A stretch of DNA of 31,254 bases from Penium margaritaceum (GCA_023375785.1 SZWC01008657.1:24381-55634), one strand, 5' to 3'. Positions 20,590-29,877 are shown, counted from the stretch's first letter. Translations and numbers: made by a program. The notes: a model not told the origin generated them from the letters alone.

Positions 20590-21440
20590 TTTGAACTTCT
20601 CCTCTCTTACAACAGAGCTTCAGGTGGAGTTTTGTATGGAATTCAAGTTGCGACTACCCATCACTCTGGAGGGACATGATGACATCCTCATGGTGGTAGA
20701 TGGATTTGAAAAGATGTCCCACTTCATCTTGGTTAGGACCATCATTATCGCCGAGAGAACAATGTAGATATCTCAAAAATACATCATGTGATTGCACGGA
20801 GTGCCACATACTATTATCAGCAAGAGAGATGGCTACTCTTTTGTTGATTTTGGACTGGACAGGTCACATGTTAATGTTATCATGTTAGGCTATCAACGGT
20901 ACTCCGTCCTCACACTGATAAGAAAATTGATCATACTAATCAGACGCTAAAACAACACATACGTACTCTATGCAAGCTCCATGGGATTGACTGGGTGGCA
21001 AAAACTACCGATTACCATGTTTTCATATAGCTTGGCACTTCCACCGCAACAACAACATTCAATTTTAAGTAGTCAATGGAAAAATCCATACAAAATCGGC
21101 ATGTGTATATTGTCAAACCAACACTCCCCCTATTGACATCCACTGTTGTAATGTATCAAGTGTATGGGAGAAAACACAGTTGACACTTGCAAAGGCATAA
21201 GCGGTGATGAAGCGGGCAGTGGATCAAAATCCAAGTTGATATGTTTAGCACTAGAAATCACATTTCTCAGCTCGACAATCATTAAAGTGCGTGGATAGGA
21301 CTTTGTGAGGCTTGAACCCTGATGGTTGGGACTGGTTGAACTTGATGGAATGCAAACCACAATCATTGCTTGACTTTGCCTACCGGACATCGTGGTAATT
21401 CATGAGGTTTTCCACTTAGATAAGATGAAGCATTATTGAG
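20590..21440 (+). pseudogene. Gypsy C integrase relic
   Basis: The first frame reads KLRLPITLEGHDDILMVVDG then FEKMSHFILV, matching the gypsy integrase core (GLP.T..G.D.I.VVVDRF.KM.HF). After a stop at 20765 the same region gives LHGVPHTIISKRDGYSF (expected LHGVP..IVSDRD..F). A later frame gives DKKIDHTNQTLKQHIRTLCK (expected QTDGQTERTNQTLE.YLR), followed by GIDWVAK. Near 21393-21440 the frame gives VIHEVFHLDKMKHY, the integrase C-terminal signature (HPVFHVS.LK.Y). Stops and shifts are present. Confidence 0.8.
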
Positions 21441-21507
21441 ACCCCTAAAAGAGATTAGTTAATAGATATGTTATCCCTCTACTATCCATTCAAGCGGGCT
21501 GGACATT

Positions 21508-21660
21508 AAGTATGTGATCAAGGATACCCCTTGACTTCCATACAATGGAAAACCAGAAGAATAAATGGTTAAATGGGATGGCCACGACGACATGCACAAT
21601 AGTTGGGAATGCAATGTCAAGCTCGATGATGTCAACCATGTGATCGATGGTTACAATAGG
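21508..21660 (+). pseudogene. Gypsy C chromodomain relic
   Basis: The frame reads KYVIKDTP, stop, LPYNGKPEE, stop, MVKWDGHDDMHNSWECNVKL, then a DDVNHVIDGYNR end. It matches the chromodomain consensus (EY.VE.ILD.R......EYLVKW.GY...HNTWEP..NL.....I..Y). Two stops, TGA near 21526 and TAA near 21556, break it; the second replaces the aromatic residue before LVKW. The VKW and NSWE cores are intact. Domain and position identify a chromovirus. Confidence 0.8.
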
Positions 21661-21700
21661 CGCCACCGGCCTACGCTGGCTAACACACCTGGACATCGCA

Positions 21701-21717
21701 GGTAAGAGTGGGACAAG
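21701..21717 (+). other. Polypurine tract of gypsy C
   Basis: A purine-rich stretch (GGTAAGAGTGGGACAAG) directly before TGTAATGACCC at 21718, which has the form of a gypsy LTR start. It lies about 40 bases after the last chromodomain codon. Confidence 0.5.
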
Positions 21718-23428
21718 TGTAATGACCCATACAAGCATGTGCCGATAATCTTTGATTGGGAGGATCTGTCATTACATCTGTCAGCCACCCCCGTGGACTT
21801 TTGCATCGCTCGACTGAAGGCATTCAGGCCACCAGCCCTGACCTCTGGTAACTTGTTTCCAAACATTCCGACAACTTCGACCACTTTGTAAAATGCTTGA
21901 TAAAACTGCCGCAATATGCATCTACCCTGACACACTTGATACTCTATTAAAAATGTTTTCTGGGTCGCTGTACTAATAATCATCACTTTACGAATAAACC
22001 CCAGAGAATTCCTTCTTGTAGCTTGGTTACCAAAATTTGCTGACGACTCAACAAAAGAAATGTATTGCTTTCAAACCTGGACACATCTGCGTAGAAAGGC
22101 TTGCAAACCTTTGTTGTGCGTCAAGCGTGTCAGCCTGACGTGGCTGGTCAAGTCAGATGAGCCATATCAGCTTGATTTGTGCATGGAAACTGCCTTTGGT
22201 AATGTTTGAGAACAACGGCTATCAACTTGAAAAAGCAAGTTTTTTTCTTCAACGAATCTCAAAGTACCACCTAAACAGATTATGAAGAAAAGTTGTGCTC
22301 TATACATTGTGAGATAGAAAAATCCAATATCAAGAGAAGTATAACATGTATTGATACTTATCTGTGGGGTTTTGAATGGTGTAGACTCCTAAAAAGTTAC
22401 ACACCACAATTCTTAGACCCCCTTGTCTTCTTGGTTGGTTTTCTTGAAGCAATAACTCACAGTGTGATGTCCCACGCGCTGATTGACTCAAACATCCCAT
22501 ATCTTACGTATGCCTTATTCGTTACTCACAGCGTCTGACAGTTTTCATCAAAGTACTATTTTCGCTGAATACAAATGATCCAGTTGTCCCTATTATTCAA
22601 ATCATCTTTCTCTTCGCATCTCATCCATGTGAAGCATCCACGCTCTACTAGGCACAAAACAAGCGTCCGCGTATCTTCCTCACATGGTATGAATGTTGGA
22701 TATTAAAGGTCCTTGGATTGTTGTGGACATGTGTTCAGACCCTAGTTGTAGAGCTCAGCTCTTGCCCCCTTTTCCATAACCTTGAATTCCCATGGTCCTT
22801 TGACCAAGTCTTCCCCTCGTAGATGATAGTTGACTATATGGATGATGATGCAAAACCTGGATCCTTGTTGGATGTCACCATCTCTTTCCTTTCTTTTGAC
22901 TTTTGCAAAGTGAAACCAAGTACGTGTCGGCGTGATGGTTGGTGCCCTAGTGATCTTGATTTTTGTTTTTTAGAAGGAATGTATGTGATCTATGTTTTCG
23001 TTCATGGACTTTATCAAAGTGTTTTTTGGATAGTACATTGAAATTCATTGCACGAAAAAAGGTGATCTTCATGTTCACCAACGAACCTGTTCAACACTCA
23101 AGACTTGGTAGTTGACTTACCGTTGGGCTGGCCCGTGACTGACATGGGGTTGCAAACGATTGTCAACCCTACTTCACGCGCATCGCCATGTCGGCAAACT
23201 TGAGCCAGGATATTTTTTTGCTCCCATGGGCCGATGATGCGGGCATTATGAGACGTCCAAATAGACTTTACGATGTAAAAAGCACTGTCCGCAAATCACT
23301 TTACACTGCCATCGTGAAATCTGACACTTCTTTACCAGTCATGCCAGCTCCCACCTCCAACATGTATCATTTTTTGCAAGGTGACTCTTGAGGACTGTGC
23401 TTACCCTTTTGCTCATGAAGTCCATCAA
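21718..23428. other. Candidate gypsy C 3' LTR start, otherwise no gene seen
   Basis: The first bases TGTAATGACCCATACAAGC look like an LTR start after a polypurine tract; the end of the LTR could not be located. The rest has only short frames without recognisable similarity on either strand. A YMDD string at 22835-22846 has no RT context. Confidence 0.4.
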
Positions 23429-23608
23429 GATCCTCCCACACATCTGCCTCCACCCAGGAGGTCTGTTAGCAAACCTCGCAAAATACCTGTCCTTGCAAAC
23501 AATGCTAGTGGAGGGCCATAGCCTCCATGTGAAGTCACGTCAACGTACGATGACGCGACTACAACTGTCGCATCACCACTAACGATCCCGTCAACCTTCC
23601 CCCTTATA
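23429..23608 (+). pseudogene. Possible copia linker segment, Pro/Ser/Thr-rich
   Basis: One plus-strand frame, with a single stop near 23518, reads DPPTHLPPPRRSVSKPRKIP and then a Thr/Ser/Pro-rich stretch. Copia polyproteins often have a comparable proline-rich linker with an RRS.R.RKPP motif just before RT. Copia RT on the same strand starts about 1 kb downstream, so this may be its linker. Similarity is weak. Confidence 0.3.
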
Positions 23609-23731
23609 CTTTGCATGTCTCTACGAAGCTGCGATTTGATGATGACATCGGCTACTCTCGCGACCACAAGGCAACTGGAATTTGCATGCAAATGCAGCAG
23701 CAACAGTAATATGAGCACAAGGAGCAATACC

Positions 23732-23767
<36 letters not shown>

Positions 23768-23768
23768 C

Positions 23769-23804
<36 letters not shown>
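23609..23804. repeat. First copy of a duplicated block ending in (AGT)n, at a single-N join
   Basis: The 124-base non-repetitive part (23609-23732) is repeated without visible difference at 23806-23929, separated by one N at 23805. Both copies lead into AGT repeats. This is what an unmerged overlap between two contig ends looks like. Poly-Ser, poly-Thr and poly-Leu frames across it are not genes. Confidence 0.9.
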
Positions 23805-23805
23805 N

Positions 23806-23928
23806 CTTTGCATGTCTCTACGAAGCTGCGATTTGATGATGACATCGGCTACTCTCGCGACCACAAGGCAACTGGAATTTGCATGCAAATGCAGCAGCAA
23901 CAGTAATATGAGCACAAGGAGCAATACC

Positions 23929-24024
<96 letters not shown>

Positions 24025-24037
24025 CGTAGTAGTAGTC

Positions 24038-24119
<82 letters not shown>

Positions 24120-24120
24120 C
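23806..24120. repeat. Second copy of the block with a longer (AGT)n microsatellite
   Basis: The copy of 23609-23732 is followed by about 190 bases of AGT triplets (to about 24119) with a few TCG interruptions. The first copy has only about 70 bases of AGT, interrupted once, which fits a contig that ended inside the microsatellite. Confidence 0.9.
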
Positions 24121-24613
24121 AAAACTAGAAGCAGTAGTAAAAACAACCCACCTACGCAGTTGTGGAGCATCGTGCTCCTTCCTACAAGGCAAAGGGGAAA
24201 GCAAACGTCTTTGAGACCACAACAAAGCTGAAGCCATGTGTTCCCATGACTCGCATGTGTATTAGAAGGTTTGTTTATTAATGGAGGGCGCGTTGCGACC
24301 TCATGTGACAGCGATTGTGAGGGATCCATCATTGTTCCCAGCAAAGGCAAGCTTTAGCCAGAGCAGCAGCAATGCTGCCAGTAACGTTAATGACACAGAA
24401 AGCGATGGGTCCATATAGGCAAATAACAACAGTGCAAGTATTGAAGTCATGGTACTACAATTGTCGAATGCGACTTCTTCAGATAAGGTAGCAGAGCATT
24501 AACATCAAGCAAGAGGGAACCATATTGGGGAAAAGATAACTATGGGTCTAGTAACTTCCGTACTAATGTACGCACCACGAAAGAACACAAAACCGCATAG
24601 ATTACCGTCAAGC
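24121..24613. other. No gene seen between the microsatellite and copia 4 RT
   Basis: Short Ser/Asn-rich plus-strand frames occur, for example near 24280-24480, without recognisable motifs. The N-terminal half of copia RT would be expected here but is not found. Confidence 0.4.
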
Positions 24614-25580
24614 AACTCCTTGTACGGCCTCAAGCAGTCTCCTTGATGTTAGAATAAGCAGATCACTGGCACCTTGACTTGTACGAGATACGTATAGAGC
24701 GAAGCATCCCTGTGCGGTTCACTGCCATCCGAGTCTATGTCGACGACCTTCTGATCGCTTCTCCTTTCATCGAGGCCGTGAAGGAGGTCAAGGCAGTTCT
24801 TTAGAATGCCTACAGGATGATGGAACTTGGTTGTGCAGCGGTGTTTCTTGGCATGGAGATCGTGTGAGACTGCAGACGTCGGACACTACTGCTGCATCAG
24901 GCCCAATACGCACGTTTTGCGGGGGAGCACTTCAGCGATCTCCTTGATGCAGTGCCCATGGCCTCCACACCTCTGACACCTAACATGCAGGATGCCTTGA
25001 AGGTGGATGATCCCACACATCAAGGGGAGACAATGGATGTGACCTTGTATCACCGTCTCATCAGATATTTGATGTGCCTGGCCACTACCACACGCCCTGA
25101 CATCGCCTTTGCCGTCCACCTCCTTGCACATTTTTTGCAGGCTCCACGCACTAGAGCCTTTCATGCGGTTGTACAAGTGGTACGGTATGTGGTCTCCACA
25201 CCGCATGTCGGACTCTGCTTTTGCTGGCCATGTTTAGTGGTCCTTGACGTCTACACCGACTACGAGGGGGCCTGTAGTATAGATGGATACAGTCGCACCG
25301 GTTACGTGTTCCTGCTCGGTGGTACCGCTCCAAGCGTAGCGGGAAGCAAGGCTGCATTGCACGCAGCTCATCAGAGGTAGAGTATGTTGCTCTGGGTGCA
25401 AGGGCCGCTGAGGCAGCATGGCTGCAGCGCCTGTTCCTCAAGCTGGATCAGTCAGTACCTGCCATTGTGCTTCGTTGCGACAACCAGAGTGCTCTTGCCA
25501 CTGCGGAGAACTCTGGTGTCTTTCGTGCTCGCACAAAGCACATTGCGGTTGAGCATCACTTTGAGTGTGGGGTGTGTCTG
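24614..25580 (+). pseudogene. Ty1-copia element 4 relic: RT C-terminal half and RNase H
   Basis: The relic begins with [10 protein letters not shown] followed by TGA and TAG, where R and W are expected ([10 protein letters not shown]). After a shift comes VYVDDLLIASP with YVDD at 24736-24747, MELGCAAVFLGMEI, and then TTTRPDIAFAVHLLAHF (expected TRPDI.FAV..LSQF). RNase H follows: DVYTDYEGACSIDGYSRTGY, then after a shift near 25365 SSEVEYVALGARAAEAAWL, LRCDNQSALATAEN and RTKHIAVEHHF. Catalytic Asp residues of YVDD are intact. Similarity ends near 25575, short of the usual FTK.L ending. RT N-terminal blocks are missing upstream. Confidence 0.88.
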
Positions 25581-25671
25581 TGCCTGTGTCACGACTGGTT
25601 TTGCACTTGTTATTGTACTCGTTTCAGTGTTGCACATGTATGGACATGAGTACCATCAGGTCATGGAGGAG

Positions 25672-26463
25672 TGTTGTGATTTGTGACATTCCTGTCGACC
25701 TGTACTGTTTTTTGTGACCACTTGACTGTGTCCATACCCGTGTGGATCCCTGATGCGGAACCTGGTGGCACCGGTACGTTGTCTAGTGGCGGACTACCAG
25801 CTTGGAGCCGACCGACGACCGTCCCAAAGCTCTGGATGCTGCCCGGGACCTCCTGCAGTTTTTCTGTTGCACGTAGGAGTTTATCGATGGACTGGCCGTG
25901 GGCCCAATTTGCGTGTTTTTACATTATATGTCCATTGTTTGATGCTAGATGTATGCATGTGACCAGTCGTAGCGTCCGGCTTGTGATTGTGTACATCTAG
26001 GTTCAGACGGCCTAGCGTTCTGCCATGTTTGCATCGAGTTCCGACCAAAACGGTGATATTGGGCCGGTTTTAGGACAGATCTTGTGCTGCCGCGTTAGAC
26101 ATCTGCTATGCGCCGCGGCAGGTACTTATGCCATGGACATGTCATTTGTCATCTCTCTGCAAATGCTATTGAAGCATTATGACACTTTGCCTTGTGTCTC
26201 CTAGCCAGACCCTTGCCGTTGTGTGTATGACTTGTGACTGTCATCACTGTTTGACCTAGTAGTGATGCCCAATTAGCGGCTGTGTTGTTAGGAAGCTTCC
26301 ACACATCTTCTCTGCAATAAATTCTGTGCATGGGGCGGACGAGGACAATGGAATCAATAGAGGTGTAAGTAACAAAGGAAATCGTATAGACCAAGAAGCG
26401 ACAACATGTGCGGCCGATGTTGCTCAACATGGCCAAGAATTGCATATGAGGAGGAGCTTGTGC
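25672..26463. other. Candidate copia 4 3' LTR start; no gene seen
   Basis: TGTTGTGATTTGTGACATTC at 25672 follows the purine-rich GGTCATGGAGGAG. Its start resembles the candidate copia 2 LTR start (TGTTATGACATTC) with a small insertion. The end of the LTR is not identified. No protein similarity is seen on either strand up to 26463. Confidence 0.35.
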
Positions 26464-26549
26464 GTGGCTTGCATATTACGAACCAATGGAGGAAGTAGAA
26501 GTGGCAGCACTTGACTCATTGGCCTAATAAGCCTCATCGGCCTCATCGA

Positions 26550-27150
26550 CATCAACAAAGTTCGCAAGGGTACCCAAAGAGTTTGCACCACTCTTTCGAG
26601 AGGTTGCAGATGTCCTCCTTGACGAACCAATAAAAACCATACCACCTCAACACGACATCGATCATTGCATGAAGCTTAAACCAGAAATCGACCCACAGTT
26701 TGAGGGGCCTATCGGATTAGTGATCATGAAGTGACCGAGCTGAAAAACGAGCTCCACGAGATGGTCATTCAAGGGTTCATCCGCCCATCCACGTCACCAT
26801 ACGGAGCACGAGTACTGCTCGTGAAAAAAGAAAACTAGGAAAATGTGGATGTGCGTGGACTACCGAACGTTGAATGAAGCTACCATCAAGAACCGCTATC
26901 CTCTTCCTCGAGCCGACAAACTTCATGACCAAATCCGAGGGGGATGTCGTCAAGGTGCACCTCGAAAAGTTGCACCTTGGAGGAGCATGATGGGCATCTT
27001 AAAAAAGTTTCAAAATTTGAGAATTGTTTCGAAAAACCCTCGAAGTGTTATTTTGGTCGCCGATCAATGAAGTTTTTGGGTCACGTCATCAACGGTAGGC
27101 AAATCACCATGGATCCAAAGAAGTGGTTACAGTCATTCATTGGCCAATGC
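26550..27150 (+). pseudogene. Gypsy D reverse transcriptase with internal deletion
   Basis: The pre-RT linker gives REVADVLLDEP, then IPPQHDIDHCMKL (expected F.DVF...LP..R..DH.I.L). ELKNELHEMVIQGFIRPSTS (expected ELK..L.ELL..GFIRPS.SPYGAP) and VLLVKKE follow. A shifted frame gives [20 protein letters not shown] and LHDQIRG. Immediately after, near 26945-26975, the sequence jumps to [11 protein letters not shown] and then [17 protein letters not shown] and MDPKK. In intact gypsy RT about 85-90 residues, including the FGL and YxDD blocks, lie between these points, so the palm core has been deleted. Confidence 0.85.
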
Positions 27151-27547
27151 TGACCAACGTTCAAGATGTTCAAGTTTTTTCAGGCTTATGCAATTCATAA
27201 CGGCATTTTGTATGGGATTACACCCGAGTGTCGGTGTCTCACTCTGACCTCACTCAAAAATAGAACGAGTGGTGGTGGGGAGACAGCGAACAAGAAGTGT
27301 TCACCGCTTTATGGAACGCTTTGACCTCGGCGCCAGCCCTATGATTGGCAAATCCAATGGTTGACCACGTCATGGCTACGAATGCCTCAGACCGAGCCAT
27401 CGGCACGGTCCTTCTATAGGACCATGGCAATGGTGAACAACAAGTTGCATACATGTCAAGAAAATTGTGAGGACACGAACTTAACTACGCCGTACACGAG
27501 AAGGAGATGCTGGCGGTCATGCATGAAATGAAGTCATGGCAATGCTA

Positions 27548-27569
27548 CCCTAGTGCCAGATGAATTCGT
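27548..27569 (+). repeat. Left terminal inverted repeat of the TA element
   Basis: 22 bases beginning CCCTAGTGCC, pairing with 27973-27994 with one mismatch (the base after GAATT). Confidence 0.9.
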
Positions 27570-27972
27570 GGTTTCAAACAATTCATGGGTTGCACACTTG
27601 ATTCGTGGGTTTTTTTCTTTTCGGGTTCGCACACAAAAACAACGAAATTAGGCAAACCAGTGCACTTGATTTCGTTGTCACTTTGGTATGCCTGGTACAT
27701 GCCCTGCTTCATTTTTTGCCGACTTCGATCGTTTGAATGGGCAAGTCGCACGACCAACGTTCATGCATGAACCTTGGGTGTAGGACCGACAAAGACACGT
27801 CAAGCCACTTTGCAAAGAAATCATGGAACACGATTACCACCATTACATGACCTGCCCGAACAGGTTGCTGAGGTGAACCCGGAAACGAATTATCAAATCG
27901 CACACAAATTAGCACGAACCTGAAAACCCGCACACAAAAAATTGAATTCGAATAAAAAACAATTATTTACAT

Positions 27973-27994
27973 ACAAATTCATCTGGCACTAGGG
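27973..27994 (-). repeat. Right terminal inverted repeat of the TA element
   Basis: Reverse complement of the left terminal repeat; ends GGCACTAGGG and is followed by TA. Confidence 0.9.
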
Positions 27995-28249
27995 TATCTT
28001 GAATGCCACTGATGCATCGTGCGCACTGACCATCATGTGATGAAATGTTTGATGACGCAACCGGGCCTTAGTCAACGTCATACCTGATAGATGGAGTTCC
28101 TTGAATCTGGGTTCGGCCACGACATTGAGTACCGGCCAGGCAAAACCAACCCAGTAGACGTGCTCAGCTGCCGACCAGATCTAATGGCTGAGGCAGCAAC
28201 GGTAAAGCTACAACAAGATCGACATCTCAAGCAATTATTCACGCGAGGC

Positions 28250-28375
28250 TAAGGGTGCACACCAGGTAAGATTCCTAGATCTAAGATTGGATCCGGATTT
28301 GCAAATCCGGATCCAAATGTGGCTTCGATTCGCGAATCCGGATCTGGATTCGTAGATCATGAGGATTCACGAATC
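28250..28375. mobile_element. Candidate hAT terminus with subterminal palindromes
   Basis: Gypsy D similarity stops at about 28245 and a TAAGGGTGCACACC sequence begins, resembling plant hAT termini (often starting CAGGG or TAGGG). It is followed by dense ATCCGGAT/GATTCG motifs: a perfect 30-base palindrome at 28287-28316 and GATTCGCGAATC at 28327-28338. hAT elements often carry clustered short subterminal motifs bound by transposase. A hAT transposase fragment on the minus strand lies 650 bases downstream. The other terminus and the 8-base target duplication were not found. Confidence 0.45.
28287..28316. repeat. Perfect 30-base palindrome
   Basis: The left half TTGGATCCGGATTTG is followed immediately by its exact reverse complement, with no spacer. 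Confidence 0.95.
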
Positions 28376-29022
28376 TATTACAATTCTTGCACACATGCCT
28401 GATGTGTTTTGTGTCTACACCAAATCCGTGTTTTTTTTTTTCTTGCAACATTCTTTCTCCACCATTTTTTGTCTTCACAGTAAACACATTCACAACTCTG
28501 TCCAACCCAGTGTACCAACACACCAACGCACCACTACACCAATGATTGGCCGCACCACCACACCTCTCCACCAAGGCAGGTGTCTTGGTGGAGAGTTGCG
28601 ATGGTGTAGTGATGCACAGTAATACTTCAATTGTATTGCAACATGTTGACAATACCATTGTGTTGTCGCAGTGACAGACTATTGCACCCATGCTCATTGT
28701 CACCATCATGCTAAGTCATTGCTACATGTGCATTTGTTGACGTAAAGGAGACTGTTAAACACCATGGAAATTGGCATTTTAAACATTACTTGAAGTTCCG
28801 CTTGAAACAGCATGAGCAACATAATTTGCTACTGCATTTGACAAGAAATTTGCAATAACATTTGGAACAATATTTGAGCAGGCTTTGCAACATCAGCTGA
28901 ATCAGCAAGTAGCAATTGTTTTACAAAATTACAATAGTTAATCGACGAGGTGGCATTCCTACCTATTCAGGGCTGCATCTACAATGAAACCTCTATCACA
29001 TCCTCATCCCCGCCATCCTCCC
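28376..29022. other. Non-coding stretch with a long imperfect hairpin
   Basis: No recognisable protein on either strand. It lies between the candidate hAT terminus and the end of the hAT transposase, so it may be the element's 3' untranslated part. It contains a T run near 28430-28441 and the hairpin at 28528-28615. Confidence 0.5.
28528..28615. repeat. Imperfect hairpin with nested arms
   Basis: The inner arms CTCTCCACCAAG (28564-28575) and CTTGGTGGAGAG (28584-28595) are perfect over 12 bases around an 8-base loop. Outer arms GCACCACTACACCAA (28528-28542) and ATGGTGTAGTGATGC (28601-28615) pair at 13 of 15 positions, with an unequal internal loop between the two stems. Confidence 0.85.
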
Positions 29023-29623
29023 TTAGGGTTTCCTCATCCTCATTGTCCTCCTCGTCTCATCCTTGTTGTCCTCTTTGTCTCCCTCGTCCCCCTCCTTGTT
29101 CACGTACAAACTCAGTCCCTCCAACTCCTCACATGCCGCACCAACCAGCTTCTCTTCACGAGCTCTCTTCCTTAGGTCGTTGATGCGCATCTCCTCCTCT
29201 CTGTACTCAGGTGCAAAAACGCCATGAGGAGGCAGAGGGAAGTCAAGCAACAACCGCTCGTTGATCCAAGTCTTCATCGTGAGGAGGTTCTCCACCGTCA
29301 AGTACTCTGGCAAGTGTCTGAAATCAGCGATCACATTCCTGCCAAGAGAAAACAAATGCTCAGAAGGAGTGGAGGTTGCAGGCACCACAAGCACATCCAT
29401 TGCAGCAAGGAAGAAGGTACGGAACTGTCTCTTAACCTTCCTGTAGTGCCGGAGCACCTTGCACTTCTCTACTTTCCTTGGCAGTTTTACCCACAAATCC
29501 ACCTCCACCTGCAGTTATGACATCTCCATCATCTGTGCAGGTACCTTTGGCTCATCAAACAGAAAGCTCTGTGGGTCTGCTAAAGCCTTCTCCAGCAGCG
29601 CTTCATTCTCCATAGTTGGTACA
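29023..29623 (-). pseudogene. hAT-family transposase, C-terminal part with dimerisation domain
   Basis: Read on the minus strand, the last 161 codons (29508-29026) are open. They include FFLAAMDVLVVPATSTPSEHLFSLGRN and LTVENLLTMKTWINE in separate segments, matching the hAT dimerisation domain (.LA..YL.IPASS..SERVFS.AG and L....VE.L...K.W). A charged tail rich in Glu, Lys, Asp and Arg ends at the stop at 29023. Upstream in the same frame one TAA (29515-29517) precedes NEALLEKALADPQSFLF, probably still part of the same protein. BED finger and catalytic DDE region are not found, and the upstream side meets the duplicated block at 29624. hAT transposases cut and paste elements bounded by short inverted repeats. 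Confidence 0.85.
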
Positions 29624-29876
29624 GGACGCGGACGAAGCTGACGTGCGCCACTTGGGAGACTGGACCCTTGCTGCTGTTGTTATTTGAATGCCCCTTGGCC
29701 ACTAGTCTCCAAAATTGGCAAGTAGTGGACGGACCAGGCATGCACTGCTCATGTGGAGCAAGTCCCCTGGGTCCGGTCCAACAGACCAGGCATGCACTGT
29801 CCTTGTTCAAGGATAAGTCCCCTGGGTTTTTCTGATGATGGCTATTCAGATTGTCAATCTGACCGCACCGATGGAA
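29624..29876. repeat. First copy of a 253-base duplicated block at a single-N join
   Basis: This block recurs at 29878-30131 with only one T-run length difference and three mismatches close to the join; a single N at 29877 separates the copies. The pattern indicates an unmerged contig overlap. Short minus-strand frames are duplicated with it and were not recognised. Confidence 0.9.
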
Positions 29877-29877
29877 N

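Larger units (their letters stand above)
20590..21717 (+). mobile_element. Ty3-gypsy element C, 3' part (integrase, chromodomain, polypurine tract)
   Basis: Plus-strand order is integrase core (20590-21110), integrase C-terminus (about 21390-21440), chromodomain (21508-21660) and a purine-rich tract ending at 21717, followed by TGTAATGACCC as LTR start. The 5' portions are not recognisable upstream. It is inverted relative to gypsy A but related in integrase sequence. Confidence 0.8.
27548..27994. mobile_element. Non-autonomous inverted-repeat element (MITE-like), 447 bp, TA duplication
   Basis: The element starts CCCTAGTGCCAGATGAATT and ends with its exact reverse complement. The terminal inverted repeats extend to 22 bases with one mismatch. 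It is flanked by TA on both sides (27546-27547 and 27995-27996). Removing the element and one TA restores the gypsy RNase H reading frame across the site, so TA is the target duplication. Subterminal ATTCRTGG motifs recur near 27564, 27583 and 27600. No transposase is encoded. TA duplication suggests the Tc1/mariner superfamily, though the termini do not match the Stowaway start I know. Confidence 0.85.
27180..28240 (+). pseudogene. Gypsy D RNase H, split by a small transposon
   Basis: The first part shows HVMATNASDRAIGTVLL (expected F...TDAS..AIGAVL.Q), VAYMSRKL and YAVHEKEMLAVMHEMKSWQC. The frame is interrupted at 27546, and the sequence after 27996 continues exactly in phase: YLE, then RTDHHVMKCLMTQPGLSQRH (expected TDH.SLKYL..QP.LS.RQ), MEFLESGFGHDIEYRPGKTN and VDVLSCRPDL (expected VADALSRRP). 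First catalytic Asp is Asn (TNAS for TDAS), and a few stops occur. Confidence 0.88.
26464..28249 (+). mobile_element. Ty3-gypsy element D: RT-RNase H fragment with nested insertion
   Basis: Plus-strand order is pre-RT linker (26464-26720), RT N-terminal part (26730-26943), RT C-terminal part (26955-27150), RNase H (27180-27547), a 447-bp inverted-repeat insertion, then the rest of RNase H (27997-28240). Integrase and LTRs are absent: the segment ends at a candidate hAT terminus. Confidence 0.8.

Noticed and set aside
22835-22846. YMDD string resembling an RT active site
   Set aside because: No other RT motif lies upstream or downstream in any frame; a four-residue match occurs by chance.
23812-24231. 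Poly-Ser, poly-Thr and poly-Leu open frames up to 232 codons
   Set aside because: They are translations of an AGT microsatellite, one of them across an N base.
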